NCBI GenBank assembly: GCA_018969845.1
Contig: JAGWXP010000002.1
Location: forward strand, 1 to 52,910
Source of the DNA: Lysobacteraceae bacterium
Lineage (GTDB): Bacteria > Pseudomonadota > Gammaproteobacteria > Xanthomonadales > Rhodanobacteraceae
Direction of reading: 5' to 3'
DNA: 52,910 nt
In this document: one piece after another, positions 31,633-44,034 of the stretch
Numbering within the stretch: position 1 is the stretch's first letter
Layout: each line of letters starts with the position of its first letter
The notes under the pieces: model-generated
What the model was told of the DNA's origin: nothing
The model's input: only the letters and a program-made list of their open reading frames with translations
Database searches by the model: none
Translations under genes and position numbers: made by a program

Positions 31633-32408
31633 GCAATCGAATCCTGCTCAAGACTGTGTCGTGGCTGATCGCGCTGACCCTGGTCGCGCTGCCGGTGATC
31701 GGCGTGCTCGAAGGCTGGTTCGCGGCGAATCGCTGGCCGGTGCGCTATCTGCAGGTCGAAGCCGAATACAACCACGTCAGCGCCGAACAGATCCGCGCCG
31801 CCGCGACCACGCAACTGGGCAAAGGCTTCTTTGCGCTGGATCTGGACGACGTGCGCGTCGCGGTCGCGCGTCTGCCCTGGGTCGCCAGCGTGGAAGCGCG
31901 CAAGCGCTGGCCGGACACGCTGATCCTGCGGGTGCGCGAGCGTCAGCCGTTTGCGCGCTGGGGTGCGGGGCGCCTGATCGATCGCGACGGCTCGCTGTTT
32001 GCGGTGCCGGGCGGCGATGTGCTGCAGGGCCTGCCGCAACTCGATGGGCCCGACGACGCACAGGTGCTGGTGGTGGATTTTTATTCGAGCTTGGTGCGCC
32101 GGTTTTCCGGCAGCGGACTGATCCTGTCCGGCGTGAGCCTGAGTCCGCGCGGCAGCTGGACGCTCACGCTCGCCAACGGCGCGCAGATCCTGCTTGGCCA
32201 CAAGCTGACGGATCTGCGTCTGTCGCGTTTCCTCGCCGTGCTGCCGCAATTGACCGCTGCGCATCCGGGTGGTTTCCAGCATGCCGATCTGCGCTACAGC
32301 AATGGCTTCGCGGTGTTGTGGGCGGCCAGCCCCGCACCGGCGGCGCCGGCTTCCGATTCCTCCAAGACGGGCGCGCCGCCGGCCGCCAAGCCCGAGGCTC
32401 ATACATGA
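31629..32408 (+). CDS. ftsQ: Cell division protein FtsQ
   Basis: POTRA-containing bitopic protein ([31 protein letters not shown]). Confidence 0.94.
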   Translation: MSNRILLKTVSWLIALTLVALPVIGVLEGWFAANRWPVRYLQVEAEYNHVSAEQIRAAATTQLGKGFFALDLDDVRVAVARLPWVASVEARKRWPDTLILRVRERQPFARWGAGRLIDRDGSLFAVPGGDVLQGLPQLDGPDDAQVLVVDFYSSLVRRFSGSGLILSGVSLSPRGSWTLTLANGAQILLGHKLTDLRLSRFLAVLPQLTAAHPGGFQHADLRYSNGFAVLWAASPAPAAPASDSSKTGAPPAAKPEAHT

Positions 32409-33643
32409 CGAAAGCCAAAAGCGACAAGTCCCTGATCGTGGGCCTGGACATCGGCACCTCCAAGGTGGTGGCCATCGTCGGCGAATACGCGCCAGGCGAA
32501 ACCGTCGAGGTGATCGGCATCGGCTCGCACGCCTCGCACGGGCTCAAGCGCGGCGTGGTCGTGGACATCGAATCGACCGTGCAATCGATCCAGCGCGCCG
32601 TCGAGGAAGCCGAACTGATGGCCGGTTGTGAGATCCGCTCGGTTTACGCCGGCATCTCCGGTAGCCACATCAGCGGCCGCAATTCGCACGGCACCGCGCC
32701 GATCCGCGATCGTGAAGTGACGGCGGCCGATGTCGAGCACGTGCTCGACGCGGCTTGCGCCGTGGCCATCCCCGCCGACCAGCGCGTGCTTTACAAGGAG
32801 CCGCAGGAATACATCGTCGACGGTCAGGAGGACATCCGCCATCCGATCGGCATGAGCGGCGTGCGTCTGGAAGCGAATGTGCACATCGTCACCGGCGCGG
32901 TGAGCACGGCGCAGAACATTACCAAATGCGTTAACCGTTGCGGTCTGCAGGTGGACGACCTGATCCCGGCGGCGATCGCCTCAAGCAAAGCGATTCTGGT
33001 GCCCGACGAGCGCGAACTGGGCGTGTGCATGGTCGACGTCGGCGCCGGCACCACCGACATCGCGATCTATATCCAGGGTGCGATCCGGCACACGGCGAGT
33101 CTGCCGATCGGCGGCGATCAAGTTACCAACGACATCGCCCACGGCTTTCGCACGCCGACTGCGCACGCCGAAGACATCAAGGTCAAGTACGCCTGCGCAC
33201 TGGCCCAGCTAGCGCATGCAGAGGAAACCATCCAGGTGCCCAGCGTCGGCGACCGACCGCCGCGGCGTCTGGCAAGGCAGACGCTCGCCGAGTGGGTGCA
33301 GCCGCGCTACGAGGAACTGTTCGGCATGGTGCAGGCGGAACTGCGCCGCTCCGGATTCGAAAGCATGGTCGCCGCCGGCGTCGTGCTCTCTGGCGGCTCG
33401 GCCAAGATGGAAGGTGTCGTCGAACTGGCCGAAGAAGTGTTCCACCTGCCAGTGCGCGTGGGTCTGCCGCAGCACGTGACCGGGCTGACCGATGTGGTCG
33501 GCAATCCGATTCACGCCACCGGCGTGGGCCTGCTGCTGTACGGCAGCCGACAGGACAACGTGCGCACGCCGATCGCCGTGCCAGGCAGTGGTGCGGGCGG
33601 CGTGATCGAACGGGTGATGCAGTGGATCAAAGGAGAGTTTTAG
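32405..33643 (+). CDS. ftsA: Cell division protein FtsA
   Basis: LIVGLDIGTSKVVAIVGE; VDVGAGTTDIAIY; LSGGSAKMEGV. Confidence 0.97.
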   Translation: MTKAKSDKSLIVGLDIGTSKVVAIVGEYAPGETVEVIGIGSHASHGLKRGVVVDIESTVQSIQRAVEEAELMAGCEIRSVYAGISGSHISGRNSHGTAPIRDREVTAADVEHVLDAACAVAIPADQRVLYKEPQEYIVDGQEDIRHPIGMSGVRLEANVHIVTGAVSTAQNITKCVNRCGLQVDDLIPAAIASSKAILVPDERELGVCMVDVGAGTTDIAIYIQGAIRHTASLPIGGDQVTNDIAHGFRTPTAHAEDIKVKYACALAQLAHAEETIQVPSVGDRPPRRLARQTLAEWVQPRYEELFGMVQAELRRSGFESMVAAGVVLSGGSAKMEGVVELAEEVFHLPVRVGLPQHVTGLTDVVGNPIHATGVGLLLYGSRQDNVRTPIAVPGSGAGGVIERVMQWIKGEF

Positions 33644-33689
33644 TTCATGGCCGTAGATGGGACATCCTGTCGCCAATCCGGCACGGCGA

Positions 33690-33850
33690 GTTCGGTACAC
33701 GCCCGAACCCGCCTTCGCCGATCCGGTGGATCGGCGGGCGAGTCAACCCGACTCGCGTGGGTTCATTTTGTCGTGCAGGGAAGCGCGGCAGGGTCCGAAA
33801 CGGACCCGCCCGGCAACGGGCAACGTGCGGGGCATACGCCTGTCCCGTGC
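33690..33850 (+). promoter_or_regulatory. Tandem hairpin array in ftsA-ftsZ intergenic leader
   Basis: H1 GTTCGG/CCGAAC 33690-33708; H2 CGCCGATCC-GGT-GGATCGGCG 33716-33736; H3 GCGAGTC-AACCC-GACTCGC 33738-33756; H4 GGGTCCG-AAA-CGGACCC 33791-33807; H5 GCCCG-GCAA-CGGGC 33808-33821; H6 GTGCGGGGCA/TGTCCCGTGC with wobbles 33825-33850. Confidence 0.75.
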
Positions 33851-33932
33851 GGCTGGCGGCGTTAAGGAGATGCCGGCGGCGAATCACAACTACTTCAATG
33901 CGTTTAACCCTGGCTAGCGGAGGTTGGGAATC

Positions 33933-35105
33933 ATGTTCGAACTGGTCGAAAAACTCGCACCGAATGCGGTGATCAAGGTCCTGGGCGTGGGTGGTGGCGG
34001 CGGCAACGCGGTCGCGCACATGGTCGGCTCGCACGTCGATGGCGTGGACTTCGTCTGCGCCAACACCGACGCGCAGGCGCTAAAGATGAGCGGCGCCAAA
34101 TTCACGCTGCAGCTCGGCAGCAATGTCACCAAGGGCCTGGGCGCCGGCGCCAATCCGGAAGTCGGACGTCAGGCCGCGCTCGAAGATCGCGAGCGCATCG
34201 TCGAGACTCTGCACGGCACCGACATGGTCTTCATCACCGCCGGCATGGGCGGCGGCACTGGCACCGGCGCCGCACCCGTGGTCGCGCAGCTCGCCAAGGA
34301 AATGGGGGTCCTCACGGTGGCCATCGTCACCAAGCCGTTCCCCTTCGAAGGCCGCCGCCGCATGCAGGTGGCGCTGAAGGGCATCGAGGATCTGTCCCAG
34401 CACGTGGATTCGCTGATTACGGTGCCGAACGAGAAGTTGCTGACCGTGCTCGGCCGCGACGTCACCCTGCTCAGCGCGTTCAAGGCTGCCAACGACGTGC
34501 TGCTCGGCGCCGTGCAGGGCATCGCCGACCTGATTACCCGTCCGGGTCTGATCAACGTCGATTTCGCCGATGTGCGCACGGTCATGTCGGAGATGGGCAT
34601 GGCGATGATGGGTACGGGTTCGGCGCGCGGCGACGACCGCGCGGTAGCTGCGGCCGAGGCGGCGGTGAACAATCCGCTGCTTGAGGACGTGAACCTGTCC
34701 GGCGCGTGCGGGATTCTCGTGAATGTCACCGCTGGCGCCAACCTGACCATGCGCGAATTCAACGAGATTGGCGACGTGGTGCACCAGTTCGCCTCCGAGG
34801 ACGCGACCGTGGTCATCGGCACGGCGCTCGATTCCGAACTTCAGGACGAGGTGCGCGTGACCGTGGTCGCGACCGGGCTGAATCGCAACGCGGCCCGCCA
34901 GGTCGTGCGCCGCGAACAGCCCGCGGTCGTGGAGCGCCCGCGCATCATCACGCGCACCGGAACGGACGATCTGCCGGTGGACTACCTCAAACCGCCGGCG
35001 ACGACACCGGCCACCCGCGCCGTATCCGAGTCTCCGAAAGCCAGGGCCGAGACCCAGAGCGACTGGCTGGATATTCCGGCCTTCCTCCGCAAGCAGGCCG
35101 ACTGA
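33933..35105 (+). CDS. ftsZ: Cell division protein FtsZ
   Basis: GVGGGGGNAVAHM; GMGGGTGTGAAPV; C-terminal peptide DWLDIPAFLRKQAD; SD GGAGG. Confidence 0.98.
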   Translation: MFELVEKLAPNAVIKVLGVGGGGGNAVAHMVGSHVDGVDFVCANTDAQALKMSGAKFTLQLGSNVTKGLGAGANPEVGRQAALEDRERIVETLHGTDMVFITAGMGGGTGTGAAPVVAQLAKEMGVLTVAIVTKPFPFEGRRRMQVALKGIEDLSQHVDSLITVPNEKLLTVLGRDVTLLSAFKAANDVLLGAVQGIADLITRPGLINVDFADVRTVMSEMGMAMMGTGSARGDDRAVAAAEAAVNNPLLEDVNLSGACGILVNVTAGANLTMREFNEIGDVVHQFASEDATVVIGTALDSELQDEVRVTVVATGLNRNAARQVVRREQPAVVERPRIITRTGTDDLPVDYLKPPATTPATRAVSESPKARAETQSDWLDIPAFLRKQAD

Positions 35106-35170
35106 CGGGCACGAATTCTTTCCGCGGCCTCATTTACCCGGCATGGCGGCGTAGCCGTGCCATCCTCCGC

Positions 35171-35206
35171 CAACGGCGGCGATCTTGGGTCGCCGCCGTT
35201 TTCTTG
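35171..35206 (+). terminator. Intrinsic terminator after ftsZ
   Basis: AACGGCGGCGA-TCTTGGG-TCGCCGCCGTT followed by TTCTT; perfect 11-bp stem. Confidence 0.85.
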
Positions 35207-35249
35207 TGACGGGATACCGCAATCGCCAACGGCCGACAGTTGGAACGCA

Positions 35250-35267
35250 TGTTGCATTTGTGCAACA
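35250..35267. promoter_or_regulatory. Operator-like palindrome upstream of lpxC
   Basis: TGTTGCA-TTTG-TGCAACA, perfect 7-bp dyad. Confidence 0.5.
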
Positions 35268-35317
35268 CATTGTGGGAATTTTGCATCGATTTACTTTTCC
35301 CGCCGATTTGCCTGTGT

Positions 35318-35323
35318 TACGAT
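35318..35323 (+). promoter_or_regulatory. Candidate extended -10 promoter element of lpxC
   Basis: TGT-TACGAT (TGn extended -10), ~45 nt upstream of ATG; -35 weak. Confidence 0.4.
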
Positions 35324-35365
35324 TCCGCGCGTTTTGCCGCTCCTGCCCAGGGGACAAATAAAAAG

Positions 35366-36277
35366 ATGATCAGACAGCGCACACTCAAAAACGTGATTCG
35401 CGCGACGGGTGTCGGCCTTCACACCGGTGAAAAGGTGTACATGACGCTGCGGCCCGCCGCGGTCGACACCGGCATAGTCTTCCGCCGCGTCGACTTGGAT
35501 AAGCCGGTCGAAATCCGCTCCTGCTGCGAAAACGTCGGCGATACCCGGCTTTCTACCACCCTGGTCAAGGGCGATGTGCGCATCGCCACGATCGAACATC
35601 TGCTGTCGGCCATAGCAGGCCTTGGCATCGACAATGCCTATGTGGACCTGTCGGCGCCGGAAGTGCCGATCATGGACGGTAGCGCCGGCCCGTTTGTGTT
35701 CCTGCTGCAATCGGCTGGCATCGAGGAACAGTCCGCGCCCAAGCGTTTCGTGCGCATCAAGAAACCGATCATCGTTCGCGACGGCGACAAATGGGCACGT
35801 TTCGAGCCATTCGACGGGTTCAAGGTCGGTTTTTCCATCGATTTCGACCACCCGATTTTCACCCGCCGCACGTCGAGTGCGGAGATCGACTTCTCCACCA
35901 CGTCCTTCGTCAAGGAAGTTTCGCGCGCGCGCACCTTCGGCTTCATGCGCGACATCGAAATGCTGCGCGAAAAGAACCTTGCCCTCGGCGGTTCGATGGA
36001 CAACGCCATTGTCCTGGACGACTACCGTGTGCTCAACGAGGATGGCCTGCGCTACGAGGACGAATTCGTCAAGCACAAGATCCTCGACGCCATCGGCGAC
36101 CTGTACCTGCTGGGTCACAGCCTGATCGGCGCGTTTTACGGTCACAAGTCCGGCCACGAGTTGAACAACAAGCTGCTGCGCGCGCTGATCGCCGAAAAGA
36201 AGGCCTGGGAAGAGGTTGTCTTCGATGATCCGGCCAAGGCGCCGATTTCCTACGCCCACCCGGCACAGGCCATGTGA
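35366..36277 (+). CDS. lpxC: UDP-3-O-acyl-N-acetylglucosamine deacetylase
   Basis: [47 protein letters not shown]. Confidence 0.97.
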   Translation: MIRQRTLKNVIRATGVGLHTGEKVYMTLRPAAVDTGIVFRRVDLDKPVEIRSCCENVGDTRLSTTLVKGDVRIATIEHLLSAIAGLGIDNAYVDLSAPEVPIMDGSAGPFVFLLQSAGIEEQSAPKRFVRIKKPIIVRDGDKWARFEPFDGFKVGFSIDFDHPIFTRRTSSAEIDFSTTSFVKEVSRARTFGFMRDIEMLREKNLALGGSMDNAIVLDDYRVLNEDGLRYEDEFVKHKILDAIGDLYLLGHSLIGAFYGHKSGHELNNKLLRALIAEKKAWEEVVFDDPAKAPISYAHPAQAM

Positions 36278-36286
36278 TTTAACATC

Positions 36287-36328
36287 GTCATCGCGGATCG
36301 CGAAAAAGCGATCCGCCATGATGACGAA
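36287..36328. terminator. Hairpin between convergent lpxC and DUF721 gene (possible bidirectional terminator)
   Basis: CGTCATC-GCGGATCGC-GAAAAA-GCGATCCGC-CATGATGACG; 9-bp perfect inner stem plus outer stem; no strong T-run. Confidence 0.5.
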
Positions 36329-36408
36329 GATCGGAAAGCGGTGATCAGCGATCGCACTTTTCAACCAAGAGCTTGGCTAGATCGGGCTCATCGGATGCTC
36401 GGGAAGAA

Positions 36409-36849
36409 CTATTCGGCAAGGGATGCCAGACGGAGGTACGCGGCCCGGAGTTCCGGGTCGGCGACGGAATGCGCCGCTGCCTTGAGATGGTCCGCAGCGG
36501 CATGCGAAAGCGGTCTACGCCTGATCTGCTCCGGGGGAACGGGGGGCAGGGGTGCCACTTTCACGGCGAATTTCCCGATCGGGACGCCCGCGATCTTGCG
36601 GGCCTCGGCGAGCAGCGCGGTTTGGTGAAACCGCAGCTTCGCCGCCCAGACCGGGGACGACGCCAGAAAGACGAGCCGCCCGGCCCGCAGATCCGCCAGA
36701 CAACACTGGCGGCGCAGCGGATCGGGCAGGCACTGGCGCAACGTGCGGTCCATCGCGTCCAACGCCTTCGCATGCGCGGCCAGCGCGGCGACGGCGGGAA
36801 CCTCGCCGATAGTTTTGGCGGGAGGACGTTTTCTGGACGCGCTTTGCAT
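36409..36849 (-). CDS. DUF721 / DciA-like protein
   Basis: CCLADLRAGRLVFLASSPVWAAKLRFHQTALLAEAR DUF721 core; start at MQSASRKR. Confidence 0.75.
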   Translation of the reverse strand: MQSASRKRPPAKTIGEVPAVAALAAHAKALDAMDRTLRQCLPDPLRRQCCLADLRAGRLVFLASSPVWAAKLRFHQTALLAEARKIAGVPIGKFAVKVAPLPPVPPEQIRRRPLSHAAADHLKAAAHSVADPELRAAYLRLASLAE

Positions 36850-36879
36850 GGTGGAACCCGGATGAAAGAACCGATCGGC

Positions 36880-37821
36880 ATGAACATCATAATCGTCGCG
36901 AAGCCGCACGCCACACCCAGGGCGCTGGATCTCAAATGCTGGCGCATGCGCGCCAAGCTCGCCGGGTTGGCATCATTGTGCATCCTATGCTTCGGCGGCG
37001 CCGGTTTCGTGGCGGCTTTGCTCATTGCCAATCCGCAAAACCGCGCTCTGCATGAGCTTTACGCCCTGCAAGCGCAAATCCATGCGCAGCGCCAAAGCGT
37101 GAGTCAGCTCGAATCGTCGTCTCAGCGCAATCTGAACGCATTGGCGGTCCAATTGGGTTCGCTGCAGGCGCGCGCGTTGCGTCTGGATGCGCTAGGCCAG
37201 CGCCTGGCCCAGGTCGGCAAACTCGACGCCGACGAATTCGATTTCAACTCCACTCCGGGCCTGGGCGGCCCGGAAGATCCGAATGCCAAGCCGCAGCCGC
37301 TGAATGCGGATTTGGCCGCGAACATCGCCAGCCTGCGCGGCCAGTTCCAGGATGAGGAAACGCGCCTGAACGTGCTCGAGCAACTGCTGCTCGACCGGCG
37401 CGTGGACAACGAACTGCTGCCCAAGGGCTATCCGGTGGCCAACGGCTACATCGGATCCGGATTCGGTACGCGCACCGATCCGATCAGCGGCGGTATCGAA
37501 CATCATTTGGGTATCGACTTCGACGCGCCGTCCGGTAGCGCCATTCATGCGGTCGCCGACGGCGTGGTCACCTTCGTCGGCCAGCGCAGTGGTTACGGCA
37601 ACGTCGTCGAAATCGACCACGGCAACGGTTACATGACCCGCTACGCGCACAACAGTAAGAATGTCGTGCGGGTGGGCGAGCGCGTGCGCGCCGGACAGAT
37701 CATCGCCCGTGTCGGTGAAACCGGCAGGGCGACCGGCCCTCATTGCCATTTCGAGGTCTGGCTGCATGGCCGCCCGGTCAACCCGATCGCCTACGTGAAT
37801 GCAGCGGTGAAAAAAGCCTGA
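36880..37821 (+). CDS. M23 family metallopeptidase (LytM) with coiled-coil N-terminus
   Basis: HHLGIDFDAPSGSAIHAVADGVVTFVG; GNGYMTRYAH; TGPHCHFEVW. Confidence 0.93.
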   Translation: MNIIIVAKPHATPRALDLKCWRMRAKLAGLASLCILCFGGAGFVAALLIANPQNRALHELYALQAQIHAQRQSVSQLESSSQRNLNALAVQLGSLQARALRLDALGQRLAQVGKLDADEFDFNSTPGLGGPEDPNAKPQPLNADLAANIASLRGQFQDEETRLNVLEQLLLDRRVDNELLPKGYPVANGYIGSGFGTRTDPISGGIEHHLGIDFDAPSGSAIHAVADGVVTFVGQRSGYGNVVEIDHGNGYMTRYAHNSKNVVRVGERVRAGQIIARVGETGRATGPHCHFEVWLHGRPVNPIAYVNAAVKKA

Positions 37822-37868
37822 CGTCGTCCGCTGTGGCCTTGAATCGGGCCGCGAACGGCTCAATTTTC

Positions 37869-37896
37869 TTGTAATCTGCGTGGGCTGCCGTATCAT
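37869..37896 (+). promoter_or_regulatory. Candidate sigma70 promoter of secA, followed at about +1 by a GC hairpin
   Basis: TTGTAA - 16 nt - TATCAT, then GCGGCGG-CCT-CCGCCGC (37897-37913). Confidence 0.5.
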
Positions 37897-37962
37897 GCGG
37901 CGGCCTCCGCCGCGGCTGTGCCTGCGGTCGCGCTCCTTATTCCTTCAAAGTCCCGTTGACTC

Positions 37963-40712
<2,750 letters not shown>

Positions 40713-40716
<4 letters not shown>

Positions 40717-41648
40717 TTCATGTCGTCGCGGGCATCCTCCGCGACGAGCAAGGACGCGTCCTGTTGGCGCGGCGCCCGCCCGGCAAGCATCTGGCCGGAT
40801 TGTGGGAATTCCCCGGCGGCAAATGCGAACCCGGCGAATCGTCCGAAACCGCGCTGCGCCGCGAACTGGCCGAGGAAATCGGCATCCGAGCCGACACCAT
40901 CGAACCGCTGATGGCGGTACCTTGGCATTACACCGAAAAATCCGTCGTGCTGGATGTGTACGATGTTCGCAGCTGGCGCGGCGAAGCGCACGGCCGCGAA
41001 GGTCAGGCCCTGCGCTGGGCGAGCGTTGCCGAATTGCCGGCGCTGCAGATGCCGCCGGCGGACAGACCCGTGGTCACTGCACTGCGCCTGCCGCGTCATT
41101 ATCCGATCACGCCCGAACCGGGCGCCGACGAAGCCCCATTCCTGCGCGCATTCGGTGCGCTGCTCGATGCGGGCGAAACCTGCATCCAGTTGCGCTGCAA
41201 GACGGTCGAGCCCGCACGCTTGCGCGCCCTGGCGCGATCGGTTTGCAAACTCGCTGACGGCGCCGGCGCGCATATCCTGATCAACGGCGACGCGACGCTG
41301 GCTGCAGAATTGGGCGCCGGCGTGCATCTGTCTGCATCGGCGTTGATGAGTCTTTCGCTGCGTGAGTTGCCGTCGGGTCGCTGGTTGGCGGCGTCCTGCC
41401 ACGATGCGCGCGAACTCGCGCACGCCGTCGCCATCGGCGTGGATTTCGCCGTGCTCGGACCGGTTCTGCCGACGCCGAGTCATCCGCAATCCGCGGCATT
41501 GGGTTGGAATCGGTTCGCCGAACTCGTCGCGAGCGCACCGCTGCCGGTCTATGCGCTGGGCGGTGTCGGTCCCGCTGACCTGGCGATAGCCAGACGCGCC
41601 GGCGCGCAGGGCGTAGCGGGAATTTCCGCGTTCTGGCCGACGGCCTGA
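40713..41648 (+). CDS. mutT: Nudix hydrolase (MutT-type) fused to thiamine-phosphate-synthase-like domain (GTG start)
   Basis: Nudix box [24 protein letters not shown] followed by ThiE-like TIM barrel; GTGA overlap with secA. Confidence 0.88.
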
Positions 41649-41656
41649 ACGCGGAC

Positions 41657-42277
41657 TCAGGTTTTTTTCCTTGCGGCCAATTCCAGATAGCGCCGATGCA
41701 GCCGTGCGACGGCAGCATCCAGCGCCGGCAGCGGTCCGGTGTTGTCGAGCGCATCGTCGGCCAGCGCCAATCGTTCCTCGCGTGACACCTGGGAATCCAG
41801 CATCCCTTGCGCCGTTGCCGGGTCGATGTCGACTCGGTGCAGCACACGCGCGAGCTGCACTGCGCGCGGCGCGTCCGTGCACAGCACGCGGTCGATCCAG
41901 GCGTAGTCCGCGCGGCATTCGGCGAACAGCGGGATAGCCAGCATGCAGTAGGGATCACGGCAGGTCCGGGCCTGCGCGGTCAGGACGCTGCGGATGCGCG
42001 GGTGCAGTATGGCTTCCAGTCGCCGGCGCGCGGATGCATCGGCAAACACGCTGCCGCGCAGACGCGCGCGATCGAGTTGCCCGGTCGGCGTCAGCATGCC
42101 GGCACCGAAGACAGCAGCGATCTGCGCCAATGCCGGTTGGCCTGATGCGACGAGTTCGTGCGCTGCCACGTCGGCATCGAATACAGATACGCCGCGTTGT
42201 GCAAAGCGCTGTGCGGTGGCGCTCTTGCCCGTGGCGATGCCGCCGGTGAGGGCGATGACAAACGCGCCTACTTGCAT
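41657..42277 (-). CDS. coaE: Dephospho-CoA kinase
   Basis: ALTGGIATGKSATAQRFAQRGVSVFDADVAAHELV. Confidence 0.96.
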   Translation of the reverse strand: MQVGAFVIALTGGIATGKSATAQRFAQRGVSVFDADVAAHELVASGQPALAQIAAVFGAGMLTPTGQLDRARLRGSVFADASARRRLEAILHPRIRSVLTAQARTCRDPYCMLAIPLFAECRADYAWIDRVLCTDAPRAVQLARVLHRVDIDPATAQGMLDSQVSREERLALADDALDNTGPLPALDAAVARLHRRYLELAARKKT

Positions 42278-42297
42278 GGAATGGGTGAGCCTGTGGC

Positions 42298-44034
42298 TTA
42301 CTGATTGATTGATGGGTCCACGTCAGGCGGTAGCACGATCTCACAGTTCTTGCCGAAAGCCGCCTTGTCGAAATCGACTTGCCAGATTGGGTTGACGATG
42401 CGTGGCCGGTAATGCCAGTGCGTGCTGAACAAGCTCCACGTCTCATCGTGGCTTGGGAATGTCACGCCAGCCATGTCGATCAGCGATTCGAATGTATTCG
42501 CACTCAAGGTGCGTCGAACCGCGTTGGCCCGCAGTGCGGCAAGACGGTGCGGAAACGCGTTCGCGTAACCGTCCGAATACCAGAAAAACGCTGGTATCTG
42601 GAAATCGTACTTCGTGCCGAAACCATGACCTGCTTTCGGACATGTAGGCGTCGGCAAGGTTTCGCCGTGATCGGATTCGTACCACAGCGTTGTTATCGCG
42701 GCGCTATTGCGCAGGATATCGACAGTTTGTGCCAAGACGTGATCGGTATACAGGATCGTGTTGTCATAACTGTTTCGTATGCGCTCGCTGCTGACTGCAC
42801 TGCTGGAGTGGTCCGAAAACGTGGGCCGGAACCTCTCGAACTCAGGCGGATAGCGCAAATCGTAGGCCAAATGGCTCCCCATCATGTGCAGGACGATGAA
42901 TTGATCTCGCTTGTCGAAGCCGATCGCTTTGCGTAATGGCATGAGCAGGTCTTGGTCATAATTACCGGATGATTCCACGTCGCCCTGATTCACATAGAGC
43001 ACATGTTCGGCTTCAAAGGAATAGGCGGAAATTGGGGAATCGAATTGACCGATCGGAAACTGGTTGGATATCCACCAGGTTTCGAATCCGGCTTCTTGCA
43101 TGGCACGCAATATCGATGCCTCCTTCCAGGTTGCATCCATGCTCGTTATTGGCTTGCGCGTCAGGATCAATGGCGCTGCCGTGATCGTCTCCGGCCATGA
43201 CGTGAGCATGTGAGGTATGAGGACGAGATTAGATTCTTCAGACAATTCCGGATTGGTGGGCCGTTCGTAGCCGAACATTTGCCAATGATTGCGTCTGCTG
43301 CTCTCGCCGATCACTAGGACATATATCTGCCGGGTCCGTGTGTGGCCAACTCTCGATGCGTGAAAACGGAATGAATTGAGTGCCTTCACCGTGGAATACA
43401 TGGCGCTCCATTGCACGCTGAATTGCACCACACGATCGATTACGCCAAACGGATAACCCTTCGGAAGCGGTGTTTCCAGAACCTGAAGCGCCGCGACACC
43501 TGATTGGTAGGCTGTCATTGTCGGAGTTGTTTGGGTGGTGGCGCCGAGCAGGAAAAAGCAAGCCGGCAGGGCAAACACCGCCATCACGATCCACTCACGG
43601 CCGCGCTGGTTCCATTGAAGGTGCGATTTGAAGCAGAGAGCGACAGCGATCGATGGCACGGCCAGGCAGACGACGGTCGCGAGCACGAGTGGCCATAAAC
43701 CATTCCCGAGAAACTGCAAGACCTCCTGCGTATTGGTTACGAAGACGGTTGCCAGCACCTCTGCCGTGCTTGGATGTCCGTAGCGGACGATGTAAAAAGC
43801 TTCGATGGGAGCCAAGACGCAGAATGGCAGCAGCGAGAGGCATCCTAGCCAGAGCCGGGTGCCGAACAGCGCAAACCAGCCAACAATCAGCGCGGCCGGC
43901 ACGGCAAGCGCATACAACCAGGTGGATAACGCATGATTCGACCATAACCAAGCCAAGTTTGGCAGCATCAGCACGACTGCCATTGCGCCGATAGCGAGCC
44001 AGGACAGGCGGTGCAGTCGAGAGAGTGCGCTCAT
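42298..44034 (-). CDS. Phosphoethanolamine-transferase-like inner-membrane sulfatase-fold protein (EptA/CptA family)
   Basis: N-terminal TM helices; YVLVIGESSRRNHWQMFGYERPTNP nucleophile motif; YESDHGETL metal-binding motif. Confidence 0.85.
   Translation of the reverse strand: MSALSRLHRLSWLAIGAMAVVLMLPNLAWLWSNHALSTWLYALAVPAALIVGWFALFGTRLWLGCLSLLPFCVLAPIEAFYIVRYGHPSTAEVLATVFVTNTQEVLQFLGNGLWPLVLATVVCLAVPSIAVALCFKSHLQWNQRGREWIVMAVFALPACFFLLGATTQTTPTMTAYQSGVAALQVLETPLPKGYPFGVIDRVVQFSVQWSAMYSTVKALNSFRFHASRVGHTRTRQIYVLVIGESSRRNHWQMFGYERPTNPELSEESNLVLIPHMLTSWPETITAAPLILTRKPITSMDATWKEASILRAMQEAGFETWWISNQFPIGQFDSPISAYSFEAEHVLYVNQGDVESSGNYDQDLLMPLRKAIGFDKRDQFIVLHMMGSHLAYDLRYPPEFERFRPTFSDHSSSAVSSERIRNSYDNTILYTDHVLAQTVDILRNSAAITTLWYESDHGETLPTPTCPKAGHGFGTKYDFQIPAFFWYSDGYANAFPHRLAALRANAVRRTLSANTFESLIDMAGVTFPSHDETWSLFSTHWHYRPRIVNPIWQVDFDKAAFGKNCEIVLPPDVDPSINQ

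Noticed and set aside
33657-33917. 86-aa ORF between ftsA and ftsZ
   Set aside because: Several frames are open across the hairpin array; no recognisable domain. Structure explains the region better than coding, though expression was not tested.
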